Shown in pieces: positions 9,747 to 18,201 of a stretch of DNA of 64,000 bases (positions are counted from its first letter, which is position 1; every line of letters starts with the position of its first letter). This DNA is from Sphingomonas sp. PP-F2F-A104-K0414 (GTDB lineage: Bacteria > Pseudomonadota > Alphaproteobacteria > Sphingomonadales > Sphingomonadaceae): positions 248,001 through 312,000 of the forward strand of contig NZ_SLYD01000002.1 in NCBI RefSeq assembly GCF_004340945.1. Reading direction: 5' to 3'. Made by a program: the position numbers and the translations under genes. The notes under the pieces were generated by a model. That model saw only the letters and a list, made by a program, of their open reading frames with translations. It was not told where the DNA came from and ran no database searches.

Positions 9747-11119
9747 CGGCGCAACCTCGCAGCATCCTGCAACAGCGCCGCGACCACCTGTTCCCGCAGC
9801 GGAATGCGGTCCGCGGGGAAGTAATTGACCATCACGTTGCCGCGCGACCGCTTGAGCGGATCAACCCAGGCGATCGTCCCCGCCGCGCCGCCCCAGGCAT
9901 AGGTGCCCTTGCCCGGACCGTTCGGCGTCGTTTCCAACACCACTGATCCGCCCGCGCCAAAGCCCATGTTGCTGCCCTTCGTACCGCCGGTACCACCGCT
10001 CACGCCGCCATAGGCCACACCCGCCGGCAACAGGTTCGACGTCGCCAGCGCGATCGTCTCGGGCTTCATCACGCGCACGCCGTCGAGAATGCCGCCGTCC
10101 TGGATCATGTGCAGGAACCGGTCGTAATCGCGCGCCGACATCACGAGGCCGGCACCGCCATACGGAAAGCTCGGCTTCTGCAGGAACACCGAGTTCGCCG
10201 CGGGATCGAGCGGCGTCCGCGTATCGCCGACGAACGCGTAGTTCGTGGCGAGCCGCCCGACCTCGCTCTGCGGCACCTGCCAGAAGCTCGACTTCATCTT
10301 GAGCGGATCGAACAACCGCGTCTGCACGAACCGTTCGAAGCTCATGCCGCTCGCGACCTCGATCACGCGTCCCATCACGTCGAGCCCGATCGAATAGCTC
10401 CACTTCGTCCCCGGCTCGGCGATCAGCGGCAGCGTCGCGACGCGGTTGGCGAACTCCTCGAGCGACTTCGGCCGGACGGGCCGCATCTTCTCTTCCATCG
10501 CCGCGCTGACCGACAGCGGCAGGATACCGAGCCGCTCATATTCCTTGAGCAGCGGCCCCTTGGTGACGATCGTGTAGCCGAGCCCGGCGGTATGCGTCAG
10601 CAGGTTGCGGATCGTGATCGGCCGTACCGCGGGTCGCGTGGCGAGCGACGTGTCGGGGCTGGTCGCCACCTTCATGTCCTTGAACGCCGGGATATATTTG
10701 CTGACCGGATCGTCGAGGTTGAGCTTGCCGTCCTCGATCAGCATCATCGCCGACATGGCGGTGATCGGCTTCGACATAGAATAGACGCGCCACAGCGAAT
10801 CGGGGCCCGCCGCCGGAGCATTCGGATCGTCACTGATCTTGCCCGCCGAAGGGAACAGCGTCGGGCCTTCGCCCACACCGAATGCACCCACAATCCCCGG
10901 CATCTTGTTCTGCGCGACATAATTATCGAACAGCGCGGACGTGGCAGGCAGCAGTGCGTTGACCGGGATCGTCATCCGCGGGGTCGGGCGCACCTGCGGC
11001 GACGTTCGGGGCGAAGGCTGGGGGCCGACTTGCGGCCGCGGTTGCGCCTGCTGAGCATAGGCCGTGGCGGCGGCCAGCGCGGCGAGTGCGCCCGTCGAAA
11101 TCCAGTGCACCAGTTTCAT
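9743..11119 (-). CDS. Serine hydrolase, beta-lactamase class C-like fold
   Basis: Exported serine hydrolase of 458 residues in the penicillin-binding / class C beta-lactamase-related family. Signal peptide 1-22 ends in AYAQ, followed by a Pro/Gln/Arg-rich spacer. The SxxK pair is Ser114-Lys117 in VYSMSKPIT, with a tyrosine motif SYSIGLDVMG in the middle third. Family members are esterases, D-aminopeptidases or peptidoglycan enzymes, and true beta-lactamases are a minority, so resistance is not implied. It lies 16 bases after mutY and overlaps nudC. Confidence 0.88.
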   Translation of the reverse strand: MKLVHWISTGALAALAAATAYAQQAQPRPQVGPQPSPRTSPQVRPTPRMTIPVNALLPATSALFDNYVAQNKMPGIVGAFGVGEGPTLFPSAGKISDDPNAPAAGPDSLWRVYSMSKPITAMSAMMLIEDGKLNLDDPVSKYIPAFKDMKVATSPDTSLATRPAVRPITIRNLLTHTAGLGYTIVTKGPLLKEYERLGILPLSVSAAMEEKMRPVRPKSLEEFANRVATLPLIAEPGTKWSYSIGLDVMGRVIEVASGMSFERFVQTRLFDPLKMKSSFWQVPQSEVGRLATNYAFVGDTRTPLDPAANSVFLQKPSFPYGGAGLVMSARDYDRFLHMIQDGGILDGVRVMKPETIALATSNLLPAGVAYGGVSGGTGGTKGSNMGFGAGGSVVLETTPNGPGKGTYAWGGAAGTIAWVDPLKRSRGNVMVNYFPADRIPLREQVVAALLQDAARLRR

Positions 11120-11135
11120 GCAGCTCTCCTAAGGC

Positions 11136-12194
11136 CTAGTTGCGTATGGCCCAGTTTCGAATGGTCTTGCCGGCTTTGGCGAACACGGTCGGCAGCCCGG
11201 CGCTATCCAGGTCGTCGATCGGCCACCATTCGCTTGCCGTTGGAACACGCGGTTGATGCGCCTCGACCGTCGCCACCGCAAGCGTCAGTTGCAGATCGAA
11301 ATGGGTAAATCCGTGCGCGACGGTTGCGTCCAGCATCCGCCAGTCCGCCTGCGCCGGCGCGTCCTCGAAACCGGGTGAAGCCGCGCCCCAAGGCCCGGTC
11401 GGAAACGCCCGCATCCCGCCCAGCAACCCCTTGTCCGGCCGCCGCACCAGCAGCACCTGCCCGTCGCGCTCCAGCCAGAAGATCGTCCCGTACCGCTGGG
11501 GCTTGGCCGCCTTCTTCGCCTTCACCGGCAACCGCTCGGGCGCCCCCTGAGCAAAGCCCTCGCAAAACTCACGGATCGGACACAACAGGCACTTCGGCGC
11601 GCGCGACGTGCAGATCCCCGACCCCAGATCCATCATCGCCTGCGCGAAATCCCCCGCCCGAGCATTCGGCGTGATCGAGTCCGCCGCCACCCGGATCGCC
11701 GGTCGCGCAGCCGGCAAGGGCGTCTCGATCGCGAACAGCCTCGCGACCACTCGCTCGACATTCGCATCGACCACCACCGCCCGCTCACCGAACGCGATCG
11801 CCGCCACCGCCGCGGCCGTATAAGCGCCGAGCCCCGGCAACGCGCGCAGCTCGACCTCGGTCCGCGGAAACACACCACCGTGATCCGAAACCACAGCTTT
11901 CGCGGCCTTCACCAGATTGCGCGCTCGTGCATAATACCCAAGCCCCGCCCAGGCGGCCATCACATCGGCATCGTCCGCCGCAGCCAGACTCGCGAAATCC
12001 GGCCACCGCGCGGTCCACGCAAGGAACCGCGGGGTCACCGCCGCCACCGTCGTCTGCTGCAACATCACTTCCGACAGCCACACCCGGTACGGATCGACCG
12101 CCTCGCCCGGCTTCGCGCGCCACGGCAGGTCGCGACGATGCGCGTCATACCAATCGAGCAGGGCCCCGGAGACCGAAGAGCGCTTGGCGTTCAC
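11136..12194 (-). CDS. mutY: A/G-specific adenine DNA glycosylase
   Basis: MutY (352 residues) removes adenine mispaired with 8-oxoguanine. Visible features are the catalytic Glu42 in SEVMLQQT, a helix-hairpin-helix at LPGLGAYTAAAVAAIA (119-134), Asp143 in VVDANVERV, and the iron-sulfur ligands Cys195, Cys202, Cys205 and Cys211. The C-terminal 8-oxoG-recognition domain (from about 230) is NUDIX-like. The start codon is GTG at 12194. It heads the operon with the serine hydrolase and nudC, and is divergent from dciA with almost no gap. Confidence 0.95.
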   Translation of the reverse strand: MNAKRSSVSGALLDWYDAHRRDLPWRAKPGEAVDPYRVWLSEVMLQQTTVAAVTPRFLAWTARWPDFASLAAADDADVMAAWAGLGYYARARNLVKAAKAVVSDHGGVFPRTEVELRALPGLGAYTAAAVAAIAFGERAVVVDANVERVVARLFAIETPLPAARPAIRVAADSITPNARAGDFAQAMMDLGSGICTSRAPKCLLCPIREFCEGFAQGAPERLPVKAKKAAKPQRYGTIFWLERDGQVLLVRRPDKGLLGGMRAFPTGPWGAASPGFEDAPAQADWRMLDATVAHGFTHFDLQLTLAVATVEAHQPRVPTASEWWPIDDLDSAGLPTVFAKAGKTIRNWAIRN

Positions 12195-12220
12195 GCGTCG
12201 CCTATGGCATGGGTTCGCAG

Positions 12221-12784
12221 ATGAGCAAGCCGCCCGTTTCTGTGCCTAAATCTGCGACGCCCAAGCCGGCGACGAAGCGGATGAAAGGCAAGACCGACCC
12301 AGACGCCCCGCGCGAGAACCGCTCACGCGCGGTCGCCGAGCTGCTGCCCGCGATCGGCGGCGCAGCATTCCGGCGATTCGGCTTCGTCCAGTCGTCGATC
12401 GTCAGCCGCTGGCCCGAGGTCGTCGGCGCGAAACTGGCCGGCGCGAGCATTCCCGAATCGATCCGCTTCCCGGTCGGCAAGAAACAGGACGGCGTCCTGA
12501 CCCTCACCGTCCGCGGCGCGCACGCACCGATGATGCAGCACATCGCGCCCGAGATCATCGAGCGCGTGAACCGCTTCTTCGGCTATGCCGCGATCGTGAA
12601 GGTCGCGATCCGCCAGGGCGAGGTCGCCGCCCCCGTCCCACGCAAGGCGCCGCCTTCGATCCGCCCGGTCCCCGTCGATCTCGGTATGAGCCTGAAGGGC
12701 ATCGCCGATCCGGAACTGCGCGCCGTCCTCGAATCCCTCGCCGCCGGCGTCGCCTCGACGCACGGCCTTCCCAGGATCAACTGA
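12221..12784 (+). CDS. DciA-like DUF721 protein (replicative helicase loader family)
   Basis: A 187-residue DUF721 protein. The family includes DciA, the ancestral loader or operator of the DnaB helicase in bacteria without DnaC. The conserved core (AFRRFGFVQSSIVSRWPEVV, then VRGAHAPMMQHIAPEIIERVN) spans about 45-130. A basic N-terminal tail and a short helical C-terminus (LKGIADPELRAVLESLA) flank it. ATG at 12221 is preferred, though an in-frame ATG at 12209 is possible. Its stop overlaps the next start (TGATG at 12782-12786), coupling it to the thiol oxidoreductase gene. Confidence 0.85.
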   Translation: MSKPPVSVPKSATPKPATKRMKGKTDPDAPRENRSRAVAELLPAIGGAAFRRFGFVQSSIVSRWPEVVGAKLAGASIPESIRFPVGKKQDGVLTLTVRGAHAPMMQHIAPEIIERVNRFFGYAAIVKVAIRQGEVAAPVPRKAPPSIRPVPVDLGMSLKGIADPELRAVLESLAAGVASTHGLPRIN

Positions 12785-13449
12785 TGCGCGTCTTGCTTGC
12801 CGTCTTCGCCCTCTTCCTGCTGACCGGCGCCGCGCCCAAGCGCGACTGGTCGCAGACCGCGCGCATTCTCCCCTCGGGCGCCTACCTGATCGGCAACCCC
12901 GCCGCCCGCGTGAAGCTCGTCGAATACGCCAGCTACACCTGCTCGCATTGCGCCGACTTCTCGGTGAAGTCCGAACCCGTGCTCAAGCGCCAGATGATCG
13001 CGTCCGGCTCGACCAGCCTCGAAGTCCGCAGCTTCATCCGCGACCGGCTCGACCTTGCAGCAGCGATCCTTGCCCGCTGCACTGGCCCGAAAGGCTTCTC
13101 CGCCACCTCGTCCGCGATCTTCGCCGCGCAGCCGCAATGGCTCGAGCGCGGGATCGAATACCAGCAAGGCAACGCCGCGCGCCTGAACATGTACCCGGCC
13201 GCCGCCCAGATCCGCGCCAACGCCGACGGCTCCGGCCTGACCGCGTTCGTCAAGGCGCGCGGGCTCTCGGACGCGGCGATCAACGCATGCTTCGCCAACC
13301 AGCCCGAGATCGACCGCATCGTCAAACTGACCGCCGACGCGCCCAAGGAGATCGACTCCACGCCGACCTTCTACCTCAACGGCAAGATCGTCCCGCATGT
13401 CGGCTGGGAACAGCTCGAACCCGCGCTCCGCAAGGCCGGCGCCCGTTAA
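12784..13449 (+). CDS. DsbA-family thiol:disulfide oxidoreductase, CSHC type
   Basis: A periplasmic thioredoxin-fold protein of 221 residues. Residues 1-17 are a signal peptide. The active-site CSHC lies at Cys53-Cys56 in EYASYTCSHCADF, and the cis-Pro loop is in IDSTPTFYLNGKIV. It resembles the DsbA/BdbD-like Thioredoxin_4 family that introduces or shuffles disulfides. It overlaps dciA and is followed 26 bases later by a paralogue; the two are probably transcribed together towards smc. Confidence 0.9.
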   Translation: MRVLLAVFALFLLTGAAPKRDWSQTARILPSGAYLIGNPAARVKLVEYASYTCSHCADFSVKSEPVLKRQMIASGSTSLEVRSFIRDRLDLAAAILARCTGPKGFSATSSAIFAAQPQWLERGIEYQQGNAARLNMYPAAAQIRANADGSGLTAFVKARGLSDAAINACFANQPEIDRIVKLTADAPKEIDSTPTFYLNGKIVPHVGWEQLEPALRKAGAR

Positions 13450-13475
13450 TTCACGTGATCCACTGGAGTAACCCG

Positions 13476-14216
13476 ATGAAGTTCCTGACCACGCTCGCCG
13501 TCCTGCCGCTCGCGCTTGCCGCCTGCTCGAAGAACGATTCGACCGGTAACGTCGACCAGCCCGCCGCCGCGCCAGTAGCAGCCGCCGCAGCCCCCGCCGG
13601 CCAGAACTGGACCGAGACGGTCGTGAAGACCCCCGAGGGTTACCTGATGGGCAACCCGAACGCGCCGATCAAGCTCGTCGAATACGGCGCGCGCTCGTGC
13701 CCGACCTGCGGCGCGTTCGGCCGCGAGGCGTACAAGCCGCTGACCGAGAAGTACGTCTCGACCGGGAAGGTCAGCTTCGAATTCCGCGACTTCCTCGTCC
13801 ACGGCGCGCCCGACGTGGCGCTGACGTTGCTCGGCCAGTGCGGCGGCGTCGCGCCGTTCTTCCCGATCCTCGAGCAGATGTACGGCAACCAGATCGCCTT
13901 CCTCGACAAGCTCCAGGCGATGACCCCAGACCAGCAGAAGGCGCTCGCCAACCAGCCGCCGACGGTCGTCGCGACCAAGCTCGCCGAACAGATGGGCGCG
14001 ATCGATTTCGTCAAGCAGCGCGGGATTCCCGAGGCCAAGGCGCGCGCATGCCTCGCGGACCAGAAGCAGCTCGAAGTGATGGCCAAGCCGACCGAGAACG
14101 CGATGCAGGCCGGGACGGTCACGGGCACGCCGACGTTCCTGATCAACGACAAGAAGCTCGATCAGGTCGTGAGCTGGGATCAGATGGAGAAGGCGCTGAA
14201 GGCGGCTGGGGCATAA
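13476..14216 (+). CDS. DsbA-family thiol:disulfide oxidoreductase, CPTC lipoprotein
   Basis: Paralogue of the preceding gene (246 residues) with a different anchor: lipobox PLALAAC (Cys17) and an Ala/Pro linker to about residue 42. The active site is CPTC (Cys75-Cys78) in EYGARSCPTCGAF, and the cis-Pro loop is in VTGTPTFLINDKKL. Together with the soluble CSHC protein it suggests one free and one membrane-tethered oxidase or isomerase. ATG at 13476 follows a GGAG site eight bases upstream. Confidence 0.9.
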   Translation: MKFLTTLAVLPLALAACSKNDSTGNVDQPAAAPVAAAAAPAGQNWTETVVKTPEGYLMGNPNAPIKLVEYGARSCPTCGAFGREAYKPLTEKYVSTGKVSFEFRDFLVHGAPDVALTLLGQCGGVAPFFPILEQMYGNQIAFLDKLQAMTPDQQKALANQPPTVVATKLAEQMGAIDFVKQRGIPEAKARACLADQKQLEVMAKPTENAMQAGTVTGTPTFLINDKKLDQVVSWDQMEKALKAAGA

Positions 14217-14260
14217 GCGCGGCCGCCTCTTAAGAAGGTAGACGGCAACCTAACCCACCG

Positions 14261-14369
14261 CACCACCCCGGCGGAGGCCGGGGCCCAGTTGGGGGACGTC
14301 GCTGATCAGCGCTGCGTTCCGTCACTGCCACCTCTCCAACTGGGCCCCGGCCTTCGCCGGGGGGGGGGG
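14261..14369. repeat. Palindromic intergenic element, family A copy 3
   Basis: Left arm CACCACCCCGGCGGAGGCCG, extension CCCAGTTGG, and right arm GGGCCCCGGCCTTCGCCGGG. The right end has become a run of guanines instead of GGTGGTG, so this copy is degraded at one tip. It precedes the family B copy and smc. Confidence 0.8.
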
Positions 14370-14395
14370 CAGTTTGGGTTGGCGGCAGCTCCTTC

Positions 14396-14452
14396 TTGTT
14401 CTCCCGCGAAGGCGGGAGCCCAGTCTGGGTCCCCGCCTTCGCGGGGACACAA
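14396..14452. repeat. Palindromic intergenic element, family B copy 2
   Basis: Near-identical to 2374-2430: arms CTCCCGCGAAGGCGGGAG and GTCCCCGCCTTCGCGGGGA around CCCAGTCTGG. As at the first site it follows or precedes a family A element, so A and B seem to occur as a composite unit. Confidence 0.85.
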
Positions 14453-14506
14453 GGTGCAACGGCTCGGTATTAGAACAACATCGCTTACAGCCGGGGGGCG
14501 CAAAAA

Positions 14507-17500
14507 TTGCAGATCAAGCGCCTCCGCATCACCGGCTTCAAGAGCTTCGTCGACCCAGCCGACCTCCGCATCGAACCCGGCCTCACCGGCGTCGTCGGCC
14601 CCAACGGCTGCGGCAAGTCCAACCTCCTCGAAGCGCTCCGCTGGACGATGGGCGAGGCCAGCGCAAAATCCCTGCGCGGCGCCGGCATGGAAGACGTCAT
14701 CTTCGCCGGCACCGCAACCCGCCCCCCGCGCGACTTCGCCGAAGTCTCGATCCTCGCAGAAATAGCCGGTGACGAACGCGAGATCGTCCGCCGGATCGAA
14801 CGCGGCGCAGGCTCCGCCTACCGGATCGACGGCCGCGACGTCCGCGCAAAGGACGTCGGCCTGCTCTTCGCCGACGCCGCCACCGGCGCGCACTCCCCCG
14901 CGCTCGTCAGCCAGGGCAAGATCGGCGCGGTCATCGCCGCCAAACCCGCCGACCGCCGCGCGATGCTGGAGGAAGCCGCCGGGATCGCCGGCCTCCACGT
15001 CCGCCGCAAGGACGCCGAGGGGAAACTCCGCGCCACCGAAGCCAATCTCGCCAAGCTCGACGAGATCATTGCCGATCAGGACGCGCGCGCCGCCACGCTG
15101 AAACGCCAAGCCCGCGCCGCCGAACGCTACCGCCTCATCTCCGCGCAGATCCGCGTCGCCGAAGCGCGCACATTGTTCGCCCGCTGGCGCGAAGCCGCTA
15201 CCGCCGCTGACGCCGCCAAGGCCGAAGCCACCGCCGCCGAAACCCGCGTCCACGCCACCACCGAAGCCGAACGCGCAGCCGCCGCAGACCAGCACCGCGC
15301 GATCGAAGCCGTCGCCACCGCCCGCACCGCAGCACTCGCCGCGCGCGACCTGGTCGGCGATCTCACCCACCGCCTCGCCGCGCTCAAAACCGAGAAGGCC
15401 AGCGTCGAGCGCAGGATCGCCGACCTGACCGACGCCCGCGCCCGGATCGCCGACGACCGCACGCGCGAAGGATCGCTCGCCAGCGACGCCGCCGCCGCGC
15501 TCGCCCGCCTCGCCGACGAGGCCAAGGCGCTCGACACCGCGATCGCAGACGCCACCGCCGCGATTCCCGATCTCGACGCCGCACTCGCCGAAACCGAACG
15601 CAGCGCCCGCGACGCCGAAGTCTCCCTCGCCCAGGCGCTCGCCACGCAAGCCCGAGACGCCGCCGAAGTCCGCGTCGCCAGCGCAGCCCTCGCCGCCGCC
15701 CGCACCCGCGCCGACCGCGCCGATCGCGATGCCGCCCAGATCGCCGCCGCTCTCCGCGCGCTCGGCGACCCCGCCCCGCTAGCCACAGAGCGCGAAACCG
15801 CCGCCGAAGCCCGACGCACCGCGACTGCAGCAACAGAATCCGCCCGCCACGCCATCACACAAGCAGACACCGACGAAGCCGCCGCGACCAGCGCGCGAGA
15901 CGCCGCCGAAATCACCCGCGCCACCGCCCGCGCAGACCTCGCCGCGATCGACAGCGAAGTGACGGCGCTCACCAAGGCAACGCAGCGCAGCGGCCGCGAC
16001 CGGCTGCTCGACCATGTCTCGGCCAGCACCGGCTACGAACGCGCACTCGCCGCAGCACTCGGCGACGATCTGGACACCAGCCTCGACGCATGGGCCGGCG
16101 CCGAGCCCCGCGAAGACGACCCCGCCCCGCCCGCCGACGCCGAACCGCTGGCAGAGCATGTCGACGCGCCCCCCGCCCTCACCCGCAGACTCGCGCAGGT
16201 CTTCGTCGTCGGCACCGATGGCCAGCAACACCTCGCCGTCGGTCAGCGCATCGTCACCCGAAACGGCCAACTCCGCCGCTGGGACGGCTTGACCGCAACC
16301 GGCACCGGCGCAGCCGCCGCCGAACGCCTCGTCCGCCGCAACCGCCTCGCCGCGCTCCAGGCCGCCCGCCCCGTCGCAGCCAAAGCGCTGGACGACGCCG
16401 AACGAACCCGCGCCGCGATCGACGAGCGCATCGCCCAGGCTAGAGGCGAGTCGCAAACCGCCCGCGCCGCCCTGCAACGCGCCGAAACCGCCGCGCGCGA
16501 CGCCCTCCGCCAGGAAGACCGCGCCGCCGCCGCGCTCGAACGCCTCGCCACCCAGCGCGCAGACCTCGACGTCCGCGCGCACCGCATCGCCGACGACGTC
16601 GCCGACGCGCACGCCGACCGCACCCGCGCCGAAGCCGCGATGGCCGCCGTCCCCGACGGCACCGCCAACGCGCGCCAGGTCGCCACGCTCCAATACGACG
16701 CCGAACGCAGCCGCGCCGCCGTCGCGCAAGCCCGTGCCGATCGCACCACGCTCGACCGCACCATAGCCGCCCACCGCGAACGCCTGTCCGCCGCGCAAGC
16801 CGACACCCGAAGCTGGCGCGCACGCGCCGGTGAAGCCGCCAAGCGCATCGCCGCCATGGACTCGCGCGAAACCACGCTCGGCACCGACTTAGCCGCGATC
16901 GCCGCTCGCCCCGCCGCCCTCGACGCAGAGATCGCCACGCTGGACGCCGAACACCAAGACGCGCGCACAACCGCCGACGCGCTCCTCGCCACCGAACGCA
17001 CTGCGGAAACCGCCGCCCGCACCGCCGACGACGCCCACCGCGCCGCTACCGAAGCGCTCGCCGTCGCCCGCGAAGCGCGCGCCGGGGCGATCGCCCGCGT
17101 CGAAAACCACGAAGCGCGCCGCCTCGATCTCGGCCGCCTGTCGGGCGAACGCTTCCAATGCCCCGCGCCCGTCCTCCCCGAACGCCTCGGCTTCGCGGTC
17201 ACCGACGTCCGCATGCCAGCGGAGGAGTCCGCCACCCACGACCGTCTCACTACCGACCGAGAGCGGATCGGCCCGGTCAACCTCGTCGCCGAAACCGAAC
17301 TTGCCGAACTCGAAGAGTCCGCGCGGGGCAACGCGGTCGAACGCGACGAACTCGGCCAGGCGGTCAACCGATTGCGTGGCTCGATCGGCACGCTCAACCG
17401 CGAAGGCCGCCAGCGCCTGCTCGCCGCATTCGAAGCGGTCAACGGCCATTTCCAGCGCCTCTTCACCACCCTCTTCGACGGCGGCGCCGCGCACCTCGAA

Positions 17501-17893
17501 CTGATCGACTCCGACGACCCGCTTGAAGCCGGCCTCGAGATCATGGCGCAACCACCCGGCAAACGCCTCCAGTCGCTCACCCTGCTATCCGGCGGCGAGC
17601 AGGCTCTGACCGCAGTCGCGCTGATCTTCGGCCTGTTCCTCACCAACCCCGCGCCGATCTGCGTCCTCGACGAGGTCGATGCGCCGCTCGACGACGCCAA
17701 TATAGAGCGCTTCTGCGACCTGCTCGACCGCATGTCGCGCGACACCGACACGCGCTACCTCGTCGTCACGCACAACGCCGTCACGATGAGCCGCATGCAC
17801 CGCCTGTTCGGCGTGACGATGATCGAACGCGGTGTCAGCCGCCTCGTCTCGGTCGACCTGCAAGCGGCAACTGGTCTGCTCGTAGCTGAATGA
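14507..17893 (+). CDS. smc: Chromosome segregation protein SMC
   Basis: SMC ATPase (1128 residues), the core of the condensin-like complex that compacts and segregates chromosomes. The N-terminal head has Walker A GPNGCGKSN at 31-39; two long Ala/Arg/Glu-rich coiled coils flank a hinge around 490-600; and the C-terminal head has the signature LLSGGEQAL near 1026 and Walker B CVLDEVDAPLDDAN near 1050. The start is TTG at 14507 with a GGGGGG ribosome site eight bases upstream; the family N-terminus (QIKRLRITGFKSF) fits exactly. It is slightly shorter than the usual 1150-1190. No scpAB are present here. Confidence 0.95.
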   Translation: MQIKRLRITGFKSFVDPADLRIEPGLTGVVGPNGCGKSNLLEALRWTMGEASAKSLRGAGMEDVIFAGTATRPPRDFAEVSILAEIAGDEREIVRRIERGAGSAYRIDGRDVRAKDVGLLFADAATGAHSPALVSQGKIGAVIAAKPADRRAMLEEAAGIAGLHVRRKDAEGKLRATEANLAKLDEIIADQDARAATLKRQARAAERYRLISAQIRVAEARTLFARWREAATAADAAKAEATAAETRVHATTEAERAAAADQHRAIEAVATARTAALAARDLVGDLTHRLAALKTEKASVERRIADLTDARARIADDRTREGSLASDAAAALARLADEAKALDTAIADATAAIPDLDAALAETERSARDAEVSLAQALATQARDAAEVRVASAALAAARTRADRADRDAAQIAAALRALGDPAPLATERETAAEARRTATAATESARHAITQADTDEAAATSARDAAEITRATARADLAAIDSEVTALTKATQRSGRDRLLDHVSASTGYERALAAALGDDLDTSLDAWAGAEPREDDPAPPADAEPLAEHVDAPPALTRRLAQVFVVGTDGQQHLAVGQRIVTRNGQLRRWDGLTATGTGAAAAERLVRRNRLAALQAARPVAAKALDDAERTRAAIDERIAQARGESQTARAALQRAETAARDALRQEDRAAAALERLATQRADLDVRAHRIADDVADAHADRTRAEAAMAAVPDGTANARQVATLQYDAERSRAAVAQARADRTTLDRTIAAHRERLSAAQADTRSWRARAGEAAKRIAAMDSRETTLGTDLAAIAARPAALDAEIATLDAEHQDARTTADALLATERTAETAARTADDAHRAATEALAVAREARAGAIARVENHEARRLDLGRLSGERFQCPAPVLPERLGFAVTDVRMPAEESATHDRLTTDRERIGPVNLVAETELAELEESARGNAVERDELGQAVNRLRGSIGTLNREGRQRLLAAFEAVNGHFQRLFTTLFDGGAAHLELIDSDDPLEAGLEIMAQPPGKRLQSLTLLSGGEQALTAVALIFGLFLTNPAPICVLDEVDAPLDDANIERFCDLLDRMSRDTDTRYLVVTHNAVTMSRMHRLFGVTMIERGVSRLVSVDLQAATGLLVAE

Positions 17894-17957
17894 TACAGAT
17901 CGATTTTTCCGTATTATTTTGCCGGAACGCGGTCACGTTTTGCGGTATGACACCCGC

Positions 17958-18134
17958 ATGTTCCTCGACGAATCCAGCATCTGGCCGCGCAAGGAAGACC
18001 TTCCGCCGCGCAAGCCTGTGTTCCGCCACGAGAAGGCGCTGAGCCGCATCCTGCTGTTCTACGCGCTCGTCCTGTTGCTGCTCCCCGTCAGCCTCGGCGG
18101 GTTCGTCGATCTGTTCCGCTATATCTTCGACTGA
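17958..18134 (+). CDS. Small single-pass membrane protein of unknown function
   Basis: A 58-residue frame beginning at ATG 17958, 64 bases after smc. It has a charged N-terminal half (WPRKEDLPPRKPVFRHEKAL) and one hydrophobic segment at about residues 33-49 (LLFYALVLLLLPVSLGGFV). Its position between smc and the radical-SAM gene, codon use like its neighbours and a plausible transmembrane helix support a real gene; I do not recognise the family. Confidence 0.6.
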   Translation: MFLDESSIWPRKEDLPPRKPVFRHEKALSRILLFYALVLLLLPVSLGGFVDLFRYIFD

Positions 18135-18184
18135 CGCCCATCGCGGGAATGGTTGATATCAATCAATCGACACTTGCGATTCCG

Positions 18185-18199
18185 GAACGTAAGACGAAC
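18185..18199 (+). promoter_or_regulatory. Candidate LexA (SOS) box, GAAC-N7-GAAC
   Basis: The sequence GAACGTAAGACGAAC fits the direct-repeat LexA operator known for Alphaproteobacteria (GAAC-N7-GAAC, equivalently GTTC-N7-GTTC). It ends three bases before the ATG of the radical-SAM repair gene, where a bound repressor would block transcription or initiation. Eight fixed bases are expected about twice in a 64 kb window by chance, so the location before a DNA-repair gene is the main support. Confidence 0.6.
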
Positions 18200-18201
18200 G
18201 G

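Noticed and set aside
9743..11119. Antibiotic resistance beta-lactamase
   Set aside because: The SxxK serine hydrolase belongs to the broad class C-like family; length, the Pro-rich spacer and operon with mutY/nudC do not indicate a resistance enzyme.
14306..15649. Glycine-rich 447-codon frame antisense to smc, resembling a PE_PGRS- or silk-like protein
   Set aside because: It is the complement of Ala/Glu-rich coiled-coil codons in smc and runs across palindromic repeats; no signal peptide or plausible start.
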